This document shows, piece by piece, positions 9,514 to 18,008 of a DNA stretch of 27,441 nucleotides. Source of the stretch: Scenedesmus sp. ARA3 (Eukaryota; Chlorophyta; Chlorophyceae; Sphaeropleales; Scenedesmaceae); assembly GCA_004335835.1 (NCBI GenBank), contig RWJK01001314.1, positions 1 to 27,441 of the forward strand, read 5' to 3'. A program made the position numbers and the translations under genes. The notes below the pieces were generated by a model that was given only the letters and a program-made list of their open reading frames with translations, had not been told where the DNA came from and did not search any database. Numbering within the stretch: the first letter of the stretch is position 1; every line of letters starts with the position of its first letter.

Positions 9514-12500
9514 ACCCCTGCTGCTGCTGTTGCTGCTGCTGTTGCTGCTGCTGCTGTTGCAGCGCTGCCACCAAGGAGGACATGGCTGCGCACCACGCCC
9601 TCTTCATCAACACTCTCAAGGTGTGTGCAGCAGCTGCATACGCTGTGTTATGGTCATGGGGCCTGTATACAAACACTGCATTCATCGAGCAAAGCCCAGC
9701 AGTATCATTACTGCTATGCGCCCCGCACATGCCGCTGGCAGGCTGGCAGGACATCGCCAGTAACTAAGAAGCAAGCAGCAGCAGCAAGGCCTGCACATTC
9801 CATCGCGCATGCATTAGGCTGCTCTTTTATCGCTGCAGGTGCTCACTACTGCATGCTCGTGCCACCTCTCCTGCCAGCCATTCTGGTTTCAGCGCGCACG
9901 CACATTGCAGTACGTGTATCTTATCCTCGCCAACACCTGCATCATCCGCTCACCATATGCCATCCCGCCATGCTCCCTTCAGGAATACTTCTATGCACAT
10001 CTTGTCATGCATGTTCCCTGTGCTGTTTGTTCTCCAATGTGTTGCTGTCTTTCCTTTGCTGCGGCAGGGCCACCCGGACGTGATCAATGCAGCCGCGTGG
10101 AGCCCCAACGGCCGCCTGCTGGCCACCGCCTGCGATGACATGCAGCTGCGGCTCTTTGACGTGGCGGAGCTGGGCAGCCAGAACATCAAGTTCAAGTGCG
10201 TGCAGGGGCCACAGGCGGCCCTGGGTGTGGGCTTTGGCAATGATGGCAGCAGCCTGGTGGCGGCACTGCGCGGTGAGGCTGCTGCTGCTGCTTTTTGTTA
10301 GAGGGTAGAACCGGCTTATTGTTTTCGCTCAGTATTTATTGCTCAGTAGTCACATGCTGTGTTTGGTTACCACGAGAAGATAACAATCGTAGTGTGACTA
10401 TCACTGCAGCTTGGTTACTACCGACCTGCTGTGCTGCTGCCCGCACGGCATTTCTGACATGGTTGTACCTTGAACATGAGTCATACTGTTGTGAGCACTG
10501 CAACTTACTGACCTGCTGCTGCTGCTGCTGCTGCTTCCCGCCGGCATCCCTGACGTGGTGCACCTTGCCATTCACACCTCCTGGCTGCACACGCTCCCCA
10601 TCTGCCCCATACACATGCGATGGCCGCGCTGCTGCTGCTGCTGCTGCTGCTGCCGCCGCAGGCATCCCTGACGTTGTGCATCTGGTGCACTACGTGCCGC
10701 ACAAGCAGGGCGGCGCCATCACCTTTGAGCCGGCCTGGCAGAAGCAGGCAGTGCTGGGCCACGAGCAGCTGCTGGAGATGGCCGTGGTGCCAGGTGTGGC
10801 TGTGTAATGCTTGTGGCTCAATGCGCTGAGTTGGCTTAACGTGCTTGGTGCTGCGTTTCAAGTGCTGTGGTTCAAGTACTGGGATGGTCTGTGTGGGCCG
10901 CAAGCAGCTGCTGCAGATGGCGATGGTTCGAGTTGCGGCTGCGTGATGCTGTGCTGAGCTGGCTTTTGGTGCTTGATGCTGTTTTCACAACCCCTTGTGT
11001 TGGTTCTAGGATGCTCTGTATGGGTGATGAGCAGCTGCTGGAGATGGCGGTGGTGCCAGGTGCGGCTGCGTGATGCTGTGCTGCACTGCCACAGGCCGGC
11101 GGCATCGCGGTGCTGTCGCTGCCGTTGGCACTCAGGCATAACACAGCGTGTCTGACATCCGTTGATTTGCCTGCACCGCCCACTTTGCGCTGCCCCGCCT
11201 GCCCACAAGTCTGAGGTCATGGGTGTGCCACAAGGTTGCTCTCACGCTGACAAATGTAGTGCATGCGCCCATCCTTGCCCCAAATCTTCTCGCGCTACCC
11301 CACCAGCCCCCGAGGCCGAGGCGCTGGGTGCACCCCAAGTCAGCTGTCACCTGACAGAAGCTGCTCTGCATTCACCCACCTTTGCTTCCTTTCCTTCGCA
11401 AACCGCCAGGCCCCCAGTCGTAGGCGCTGCGTATGCCACAAGCTTGCTCTCATGCTGACACAAAGTATCTTGCATCCACACATCCCTGCTTTGCTTCCTT
11501 GCTTCATCCTGCACACCGCCAGGCCCCCAATCGGAGGCGCTGGGTGTGCCGCAGGCCGGCGGCATTGCGGTGCTGCTGTCCCCAAAGAAGGAGGGCCGTG
11601 TGTTTGGCCTGGCGGCTGGCGGCAGCCTTGCCGAGTTCAAGCCCAACAGCTTCCACAACCACGCGCTTGCTGTTTCAGCGAATGGAAGGTTTATCTGCGT
11701 GGCGAGCTTCACGGCGGACGTGATGGTGCGCGTGGGTTGAGCAGGGGAGGGTTGGGGAGGCGGTACCGGCGTGTCTTGCGCTTGTGGTAGACTCTGCACC
11801 TATGTGGCGCGCTTCAAGGCTGACGTGATGCTTGATAAAGGGTGTGGAGGCGTGGTGCAGATGTGTGCTGTAGGGTAGTACTGCTCTAGCAGCACTGCAG
11901 TTGGTTCTGCTTGCACAGCACGCAGCAAGGTAGCAGCAAACAATCAATCCGCAGCCAGAGACTTGCTGCGCGACAGCGATGCTGTGGACGTTGAACACAC
12001 AAACACGTAATATTCCGCTGCTGCTGCCGCTGCCGCTGCCGCTGCTGCTGCTGCTGCCGATGCCGCTGCCGCTGCTGCTGCCAGGTGTGGGAGGTGCAGT
12101 GGGGCCGTGACGGCTACAAGGGCACGCCCAAGGTCATGGACCTCAAGGGCCACAAGAGCCAGGTGCGTGTTATGTTTGGTTTAATGTGTTTTAGGTAGCA
12201 TCATTTCTTCAAGTATCGAAGGAGTTTGTGCGGTTGTAAAGGCCATGCATGTTCGTCCGCCCTACACGCCTGATGCCAGCCTTTCCTCCATCTGCTGCCC
12301 AAGACGACCCAGTGCACATGTGGTTGCTGCTGCTGCTGCTGCTGCTGCTGCCGTTTGGGCCCTGGCACCGCAGGTGATGTCGGCTGCGTTTGCGCCTGAT
12401 GGCAGCAAGGCGGTCACAGCCAGCAAGGACGGCACGATGCGCATCTGGAACCTGGCAGTGCGCTACCAGCTGCAGGTGGGGCGCAGCGCACTGTTGCAAT

Positions 12501-12517
12501 TTTTTTTGTACATGTAG

Positions 12518-12562
<45 letters not shown>

Positions 12563-14340
12563 AAGCAGCGTCGCCTGCTGTATGTTTGGCAATGCGCATC
12601 TGGAATCTGGCAGTGCGCTACCAGCTGCAGGTGCGTGCATGGGGTGCACATCAGGCCGTGCGTCATGTGCTTGCTGTTCGAAGCTGTTGTGCCTGCTGTT
12701 TGCTGGCAGGGGGCATGTCGGAAATCTGGCAGTGCGTCACCAGCTGCAGGTGCGTTGTGGGGTACATCAGTCTGTGCATTATGTGCTTGCTGTCCTAAGC
12801 TGTTGCTCCTGCTGTATGCTGGCTGACCCGCATTTGCAACCCGGCAGTGCGCTTTCAGCTACAGGTGTGGCTTGCCGCGCAGTTGCAGCGTGTGTGTAAT
12901 TGAAGCTGTTGCATCTGCTGTTGCAAGCTGCAGCGCCTGCTGTGTGGGTGGCGGGCGCTGTGCTCTGCTGCTGGCACAGCTACACCTCCCAACGGCCAGT
13001 TCTTTGACCACATGGCTTGGCACCCCAACAATCATGTCAAAAAGCCTGGTGCCGCATTTCATTTTCTGCTTGCAGGAAGACCCCAAGGTGCTGCTCAACC
13101 TGCCGCTGGCCCTATCTAGCGGCCAGTGCTTCAACCGCATGGCCTTGTGAACCCTGCCAAGCTTTGTCTAAAACCTGCTGCTGCTGCATCTTTCGCCCTG
13201 CAGGAGGACCCCGAGGTGCTGCTGAACCTGCCGCTGCCCCTTCCCAACAGCCAGTGCAGTGACATCATGGTTTTGTGCACCCCTATTAAACCTGGTCAAA
13301 ACCCTGCTGCTGCATCTTCTTCCTGCAGGGGGACCCCAAGGTGCTGCTCAACCTGCCGCTGCCGTTGCCGTCGGGCCAGTGCTGTGACCGCATGGCCTTG
13401 TGAACCCTGCCAAGCTTCATCTGAAAGCCTGGTGCTACATTTCATTTTCTGCCTTGCAGGAGGACCCCAAGGTGCTGCTCAACCTGCCGCTGCCGCTGCC
13501 GTCGGGCCAGTGCTTTGACCGCATGGCGTGGGGCCCTGATGGCACCATTGCAGCAGCAGTGGGCGGCTTCATCCACTTCATCGACAGCAGAAGCGGCAAG
13601 GTGCGGTGCGGGGGGTTCATGTGCATGTGCAGCTGCTGGACTGCTTTTGGGATGTTGCTTGTACTGTATGGAGTTGTAATTGATTGTTGACTGTGTTGTT
13701 TATGCTGGTGTGTTGATGGGTTGTGAGATTTGGGGTTACGCTGGGCCGTTACAAAGCATGTTTTTTTGCAAAGCACGCTCAGTGGGCGGCTTCATCCACT
13801 TCATCGACAGCAGAAGCGGCAAGGTGCGGCGCGGGGTGTGCGTGTACATGTGCAGTTTCTTACACAGCTGCAAGTGCAGTGCATCTGCTGCGCTGGTTGC
13901 GCTGCTCGTCCTGTGCGGAAGTGGGGTCGGTCATCTGCTGTGGCGCACAGGCTGTTGACCTTGAAAGATATGTCTATTAGTATAAATTGCATGTTGCGAT
14001 TGCCTGCTTGCAATGCGTGCTCAACGGCTCGGCTGGTAGCAAATGATATTTCAGGCGATGCTTGGGGCATGAACTTCCTTGCTATGCTGCTGCTGCTGCT
14101 GCTGCAGGTGCTGGAGGTGCTGCATGCGCACGACAGCCGCATCACCAGCACGATCTCTTGCTGTGCTGCTGCTGCTGATGCTGCAGGTGCTGGAGGTGCT
14201 GCATGCGCATGATGGCCGCATCACCAGCACGATCTCTTGCTGTGCTGCTGCTGCTGATGCTGCAGGTGCTGGAGGTGCTGCATGCGCATGATGGCCGCAT
14301 CACCAGCATGCAGTGGAGCCCTGTGCTGCTGCTGCTGTTG

Positions 14341-14372
<32 letters not shown>

Positions 14373-14615
14373 AGGTGCTGGAGGTGCTGCATGCACACGA
14401 TGGCCGCATCACGGGCACAACTTTTTGCTATGCTGCTGCTGCTGATGCTGCAGGTGCTGGAGGTGCTGCATGCGCATGACGGCCGCATCACCAGCATGCA
14501 GTGGAGCCCCGTGCTGCTGCGGGTGCCAGGGGCAGACGAGCCGGCAGCAGTGCTGGCCAGCAGCAGCAGCGACAGGCGCGTGCGCATCTGGCGCAGCCCA
14601 GCAAGCCTGCAGTAG
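8491..14615 (+). CDS. TBL2: TBL2-like WD40-repeat protein with N-terminal membrane anchor, 11 exons, 457 aa
   Basis: Join: 8491-8545, 8635-8722, 8987-9136, 9563-9620, 10068-10272, 10662-10793, 11523-11725, 12085-12162, 12374-12475, 13460-13600, 14454-14615 (TAG 14613-14615). All phases match; 457 aa is close to human TBL2 (447). Residues 19-36 form a hydrophobic segment, then a basic/Ala-rich linker (49-97, ADLKTLIKQSKAAEK). The WD40 propeller starts at GHPDVINAAAWSPNGRLLA (118-136). Blades recognisable against TBL2: ATACDDMQLRLFD, SANGRFICVASFTADVMVWEV, LKGHKSQVMSAAFAPDGSKA, TASKDGTMRIWNLAVRY, GGFIHFIDSRSGK and SSSSDRRVRIW at the C-terminus. The 215-265 part is divergent. Animal TBL2 is an ER-membrane protein that binds the stress kinase PERK; whether that role holds in an alga is unknown. 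Introns 5, 6, 7, 9 and 10 contain junction copies; introns 3, 5 and 7 end in CTG-rich tracts. Introns 1, 2, 4 (9621-10067) and 8 hold no recognised feature. Confidence 0.88.
9483..9562 (+). repeat. CTG tract ending in the acceptor of TBL2-like exon 4
   Basis: About 80 nt of CTG/TTG units, broken once by ACCC, run to the CAG acceptor at 9560-9562. The tract replaces a normal pyrimidine stretch upstream of the splice site. The rest of intron 3 (9137-9482) shows only scattered CAG triplets. Confidence 0.85.
10500..10661 (+). repeat. CTG tract and copy of exon 6 acceptor region, then CTG tract and real acceptor
   Basis: The copy at about 10515-10580 reads (CTG)n CTTCCCGCCG|GCATCCCTGACGTGGTGCAC, matching real exon 6 (starts 10662), itself preceded by (CTG)n and CCGCAG. 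In the copy the acceptor AG has become CG, so it should not be a splice site. It still encodes GIPDVVHL. The first part of intron 5 (10273-10500) shows nothing. Confidence 0.82.
10860..11522 (+). repeat. Junction copies filling TBL2-like intron 6
   Basis: Donor side: the exon 6 end (GAGCAGCTGCTGGAGATGG at about 10764, donor CCAG|GTGTGG) recurs at about 10900 (partly decayed; GT replaced by TT) and about 11029 (CCAG|GTGCGG kept), each with the same GGCTGCGTGATGCTGTG intron. Acceptor side: exon 7's start (real at 11523, GCCCCCAATCGGAGGCGCTG) recurs with decay at about 11198, 11308 and 11409, each with CTTGCTTC- or GCTCTCA-like intron around it. About 11090-11130 also resembles exon 7 (GGCCGGCGGCAT(C/T)GCGGTGCTG). 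Confidence 0.8.
11780..11835 (+). repeat. Decayed copy of the exon 7 3' end in intron 7
   Basis: The segment encodes TYVARFKADVM beside the real ICVASFTADVM (exon ends 11725). The donor GT after ATG is CT here, so the copy cannot act as a standard donor. The rest of intron 7 (to 12084) has no feature until the repeat at 12018. Confidence 0.75.
12018..12084 (+). repeat. Interrupted CTG/CCG tract at the acceptor of TBL2-like exon 8
   Basis: CTG, CCG and GAT triplets run from 12018 into the CCAG acceptor (exon starts 12085). It is another case of a trinucleotide tract in the place of the pyrimidine tract. Confidence 0.85.
12521..12870 (+). repeat. CTG tract and three copies of the exon 9 3' end and donor
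   Basis: Real exon 9 ends at 12475 (CTGCAG|GTGGGG). A CTG tract lies at 12521-12562, then copies end at 12630, 12749 and 12864 (spacing 155, 119, 115). The first is nearly perfect (MRIWNLAVRYQLQ); the next two lose the 5' part progressively but keep CAG|GTGCGT and CAG|GTGTGG. All lie in the first half of intron 9. Confidence 0.92.
12985..13459 (+). repeat. Three full copies and one fragment of exon 10 acceptor and 5' start
   Basis: Exon-like starts at 13076, 13204 and 13329 precede real exon 10 (13460), spaced 128, 125 and 131. Each keeps CAG and encodes a DP(K/E)VLLNLPL-like start through to a QC..(R/I)M block, then breaks to a shared GTGAACCCTGCC-like or related intron. A more diverged fragment (NGQFFDHMAW) lies at about 12985-13020. 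Confidence 0.92.
13781..13850 (+). repeat. Copy of the exon 10 3' end and donor in intron 10
   Basis: GTGGGCGGCTTCATCCACTT through AGCGGCAAG|GTGCGG is repeated almost exactly from the real exon end (13560-13606), about 225 nt downstream. Coding sequence (GGFIHFIDSRSGK) and donor are identical, which suggests a recent event. The stretch 13851-14080 shows nothing else. Confidence 0.93.
14085..14453 (+). repeat. Four tandem copies of exon 11 acceptor and 5' start (79-bp units)
   Basis: Exon-like starts follow CAG at 14108, 14187, 14266 and 14375; the real start is 14454. Spacing is 79, 79, 109 and 79. Each encodes VLEVLHAHD(S/G)RIT. The copy at 14266 extends further (SMQWSPVLL), as the real exon does, while the others are cut after RIT. 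CTG tracts (for example 14328-14373) fill the units and precede each CAG. Confidence 0.94.
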
Positions 14616-15242
14616 CAGCTGCTGCGGCGGCGGCTGGCGCTGTTTCTGTTGTTTAGGCGTTAGCGGTGAGTCCGTGGGTGGAGCAAGGAAGCAAGGAAGG
14701 AGAGGCGGCCGCATATCTTCTGTTACAGAAGTAGACAGGCTGATGCTGCATACCTCTCATTTGTTGTACAAAGACCACAATAGGTTCAGCTGCAGTAACG
14801 TTCGGAAGAAAAAACCCCAGCTGCGCATGTTGATACAGTTCAACAGCAGCTAGTGCTGTTTCCACAGAAAACGATTAACCGCAGCTGGGGCGTGCACCCC
14901 CCATTTCAGGTCACGGCATGGATACACAGGCACTGCGCCACGATACTTTGCAGTATCAGATGCACGCATGCTTGCCGCCCGGTTCAATGCAAATTGCGTC
15001 ACAGTGCCTCGCAACAGCAGATGCAACATGCATGATGCCGTGCATTCTAGTTCATGCACTGCCAACCAGCGCAGTCATGCATGCTTGATTTCTGATCAAT
15101 CTGGGTCAGCTGTTGCAGCCACATCAATGGTCCGGACAGTTCTAGTCCTCGACTGCTACACATCTGTTTGAACATTCAAGCAAAAACAAATCAACATGTA
15201 CTATCTCCCTCCCTGCTTCTGGGCAATGCTGGGGGCCCAAAG
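14616..15242. other. Convergent intergenic region
   Basis: It lies between the TBL2-like stop (plus) and the membrane-protein stop (minus) and should hold both 3' UTRs. A TTACA at 14723-14727 is TGTAA on minus and could end the minus-strand transcript. I did not find a clear plus-strand TGTAA close to 14615. No gene or repeat array is apparent. Confidence 0.45.
14723..14727 (-). terminator. TGTAA, candidate poly(A) signal for the membrane-protein gene
   Basis: TGTAA on minus lies about 515 nt after the stop of the 15243-16091 gene. The support is position plus the known algal signal; the motif is short. Confidence 0.3.
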
Positions 15243-16091
15243 CTACTGCCACGGCAGCAGTGGCAGTGCACAGCCGCACTGTGCAGCAGACCGCACAGCA
15301 TGCAGCAGCAGCCCGCTCACTACCACATGCGTCACAATGTCGTAGCTGGTGCCCACCCAGAACCACAGCACCTCCCACGCCCTGAACCCCTGCCACCTGC
15401 TGCTGCCGCTGCTGACTGCAGACATCTTGATCACATTTTGGGAGTGCCTGGAGCTGCTCCAGGTTGCGATGTAATACAAGTGCAGCGCTGCGTGGCCTGC
15501 CAGCAGCATCAGCACAGCTGCACAAGCAGTGCTGGGAGCTGCAGGCATCCTGCTGTACATGTGTGCCTCAGCAGCTGACTGAGCTGGTGGTGCAGCTGGC
15601 GTTGGCAGCAGCAGCAGCTGCTGCTGCAGCGGTGCGGATAAGGCGCACTCCAGGCTGCTGCAGCTGCAGCTGCTGTTGTCCAGCTGGCATGTCCAGCTTG
15701 CTGCTGGCACAGCAGGCATCGTGATGCCTGTGATGTTGAGGGTTTGCTGCAGCAGCAAATGGGAGTGCAGTGGCGCTGCTGCTGGAGCCAGACCTGGCCA
15801 TGCTGCAGCAGTGCTTGGTGCTGCTGGGACAGCAGCAGCAACAGCAGCAGCAGTTGCGGGAGATCCTCCTCCTACTGCAGCTGCAACAGCAAGCACAGGT
15901 GCCAGTGCCAGCCATGGGCTGAGGCAGTCGTACAAAAAATAGGTCCAGCGTTTGCTGCTGAGTTCCTTTGCTGGGATAGGCTGGCCTACGCAGAACAGCA
16001 CTTTCAAATGAGTGACAGCAAGAACGGCTTCAGACAGTAGAGACCATAGGCACCAGGCCAGCAGCAGGGAGCAGGAGAGTGGCGCATTCAT
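15243..16091 (-). CDS. Putative multi-pass membrane protein, unknown function, 282 aa
   Basis: The frame is open from 16478, but the ATG at 16091 begins MNAPLSC, followed at once by a hydrophobic helix, so I prefer it. Likely membrane segments: LLLAWCLWSLLSEAVLAVTH (about 9-28), WLALAPVLAVAAAV, AAVLMLLAGHAALHLYYIAT and YDIVTHVVVSGLLLHAV. Between the second and third is a ~100-residue low-complexity Ala/Pro/Ser/Leu loop with NITG and NSSCSC, possible N-glycosylation sites. Near the C-terminus, WEVLWFWVGTSYDIVTHVV is the most distinctive sequence. No family is recognised. No intron is needed, unlike its neighbours, and undetected introns or 5' exons are possible. Composition of the first ~40 and last ~90 residues is protein-like, which supports a real gene. 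Confidence 0.5.
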   Translation of the reverse strand: MNAPLSCSLLLAWCLWSLLSEAVLAVTHLKVLFCVGQPIPAKELSSKRWTYFLYDCLSPWLALAPVLAVAAAVGGGSPATAAAVAAAVPAAPSTAAAWPGLAPAAAPLHSHLLLQQTLNITGITMPAVPAASWTCQLDNSSCSCSSLECALSAPLQQQLLLLPTPAAPPAQSAAEAHMYSRMPAAPSTACAAVLMLLAGHAALHLYYIATWSSSRHSQNVIKMSAVSSGSSRWQGFRAWEVLWFWVGTSYDIVTHVVVSGLLLHAVRSAAQCGCALPLLPWQ

Positions 16092-17168
16092 GGCCGCTAA
16101 ACCAGGACAGCTGTGGTAGCAGTATGTGTGTGTTTGCAGCGTTGCAGGCTGTGCTGTGCAGGGGCTTCCGCAGATGTTTTTTGAGGGAAATCTCGTGAGT
16201 CCCCCATGATATACGCTGTGTAAGAAGCGTTTCCACTGCTTACGCAGCTGTGTTCGTATTGCTGACTTGCTGTGACGCAAGGCCATGCTGCTGCTTGGCA
16301 CCTGCTCGGAAAGCAGCTTAAGGCCGCCGCATGCACGGCAGAATGCATACTTACAGAGTTGAAAATGGATTGCATGCGCCGAGAGCTGCAACAATGCAGT
16401 GTCACCGCAGTCTTCGTCAACCTGCAAAGGGCCTCTGCAAAGGGCCTCTTCACGGGACGGGTAGCGGGTGCACACCAAATTAGCTGCTGGGTTATCAGTG
16501 GGATTCAGGTAATGTACGTGGCGTAATAGATGCCAGACATAGTTCAGCTGTAACCATATGGCATAACGCAGCTTCCCCAGGTTCGTCTTCTCTTCGATCC
16601 CCTGCTACTTGGCTTCGTGCATAAGAGGCGTGACAAGTTCACATCGACCAAATACCGCTTTGATGTTTTGAGGTGTACAGAAGCGATCAATCACAAGCTG
16701 AGCCTATCCTGGTGTTCCTTTGGGTGACAAGAAAAGCGCGACTTCCCGAATCACAGCCGGTGCAAGTGTTCTACATTACTTCAATCAGCTGAGATTGAAT
16801 AGACGCTGCTGTGCATCGCCTTTCACCGCCAGGTGCGGGAGTCACCTGCTAAGCCAGGGCAGCAGCAGCAGTGATTATCGATATGTCCAGCAGCGGTGAT
16901 GCGTGGCTGTATTTGTGATTAATGCCTATTGATTGCAATGCTAATGCAACTGATGCAAGATAACCACCTGAGATGTGAGTGAACACTGCAGTGTCACAGC
17001 ACCATGGCACAGTCATATGCATGTCTAACCATGCTGCACATGCAACTGCACCTGCTCATTTGCTCCAACCTCTGTCCCACAGCGTCACCTATACTGCTAT
17101 GCCTTGCACTGCAGATTCCACCCACTGGGTATCTCAAAGCAACACACAGAGCCAGAACACAGCACATC
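16092..17168. other. Divergent intergenic region
   Basis: About 1.1 kb lie between two divergent starts (minus 16091, plus 17169) and should contain both promoters and 5' UTRs. The half from about 16500 to 16980 is visibly less GC-rich and free of CTG tracts and long frames. No element is assigned. Confidence 0.45.
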
Positions 17169-18008
17169 ATGTCCAGCAGGCATGCAGGACCCCTGCTGCT
17201 GCTCCTGCTAGCACTCGCCAGCAGCCACCTAGCAGCAGCCCAATGGATGCCCCCTATGCAACCAATGCAGCCAATGCAGCCAATGCAGCCGATGCAGCCG
17301 CTGCAGCCGCTGCCACCTCTGCCTGGCATGCCCCCTATGCAGCCAATGCCACCCATGCAGCCGTTCCCTCCCATGGGTCAGATGCCCCCAGGCGGCATGT
17401 CAGCAAGCGCAACAGCAACTGCCAACGGCCCTGGCCAAGCCAACTCCTACGCAGCTAACAACAACGGTCAGACCACACGCGTCACACAGGCCAGCGGCAG
17501 CGGCGTGGCTACCGCTACAACTGCCAACGGCTGCCAAGTCCTCAGCCAGAGCAGCAGCGGCAGCTGCAGCAACGGCCCGTGCTGTAATGTGGCACAAAAA
17601 GTGGAGCGCTGCAGGGGTTTTACTAGCGCAGTGGCGACAGTCAACGGCGTGCGCGGCCAGTGCTGCATTACGCTGCAGAAGCTGCCATCAAAGAGTCACC
17701 AGCTCTTCTGTGCTTCCCCGGCAGCTGGCAGGGACTTCCTGCAAATGCCAGCAAGTGCGGTAGTGGATCTGAAACCCACCTGCAATTCAAACGGCCAGCC
17801 CAGCCTGGCATGTACAGTCAGCTTCCCTAACGGGCTTCCCAAGGGCTATACATATGCGGCTGGTTACAGCAGCAAGGCTCCGCTGAGCTTGTGGGCTGAC
17901 AAGGCGTGGCCGGGCTTCAAGCCGTGCAATGCAGGCGGCAAGTTTAGGCGCATGATGCAGGCCGTGTCGCGCACCAAGCCCGTGACACTGACCAGCGTGT
18001 GCGTGTGA
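17169..18008 (+). CDS. Secreted Cys-rich protein with Met-Pro-Gln repeats, pherophorin-like
   Basis: Single exon, 279 aa, TGA stop. The ATG at 17169 starts MSSRHAGP plus a Leu-rich core ending LAAA|QW: a signal peptide of about 24 residues; the in-frame ATG at 17004 would bury it. Residues 27-74 are PM/MQP repeats (tandem ATGCAGCC-type 12-mers). After an Ala/Thr/Asn/Gly linker come 12 Cys: 122, 133, 138, 139, 148, 165, 166, 181, 205, 215, 253 and 278. The block GPCCNVAQKVERC followed by AVATVNGVRG resembles the PCC..DL.K...C / VNGV pattern of pherophorin domains, extracellular-matrix proteins of volvocine and related algae. A Pro-rich spacer is also typical of them, although here Met and Gln replace hydroxyproline-type Ser/Pro. 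Most likely a cell-wall or matrix protein; the family link is by eye only. Confidence 0.68.
   Translation: MSSRHAGPLLLLLLALASSHLAAAQWMPPMQPMQPMQPMQPMQPLQPLPPLPGMPPMQPMPPMQPFPPMGQMPPGGMSASATATANGPGQANSYAANNNGQTTRVTQASGSGVATATTANGCQVLSQSSSGSCSNGPCCNVAQKVERCRGFTSAVATVNGVRGQCCITLQKLPSKSHQLFCASPAAGRDFLQMPASAVVDLKPTCNSNGQPSLACTVSFPNGLPKGYTYAAGYSSKAPLSLWADKAWPGFKPCNAGGKFRRMMQAVSRTKPVTLTSVCV

Noticed and set aside
2725..14453. Treating each junction copy as a true alternative or constitutive exon
   Set aside because: Almost all copies have only one of the two splice sites, so they cannot be internal exons by themselves; the joins that use one copy each give proteins of the expected family length.
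16979..17458. 159-codon plus-strand frame overlapping the pherophorin-like gene
   Set aside because: It is a frame-shifted reading of the same MQP-repeat sequence without signal peptide or Cys pattern.
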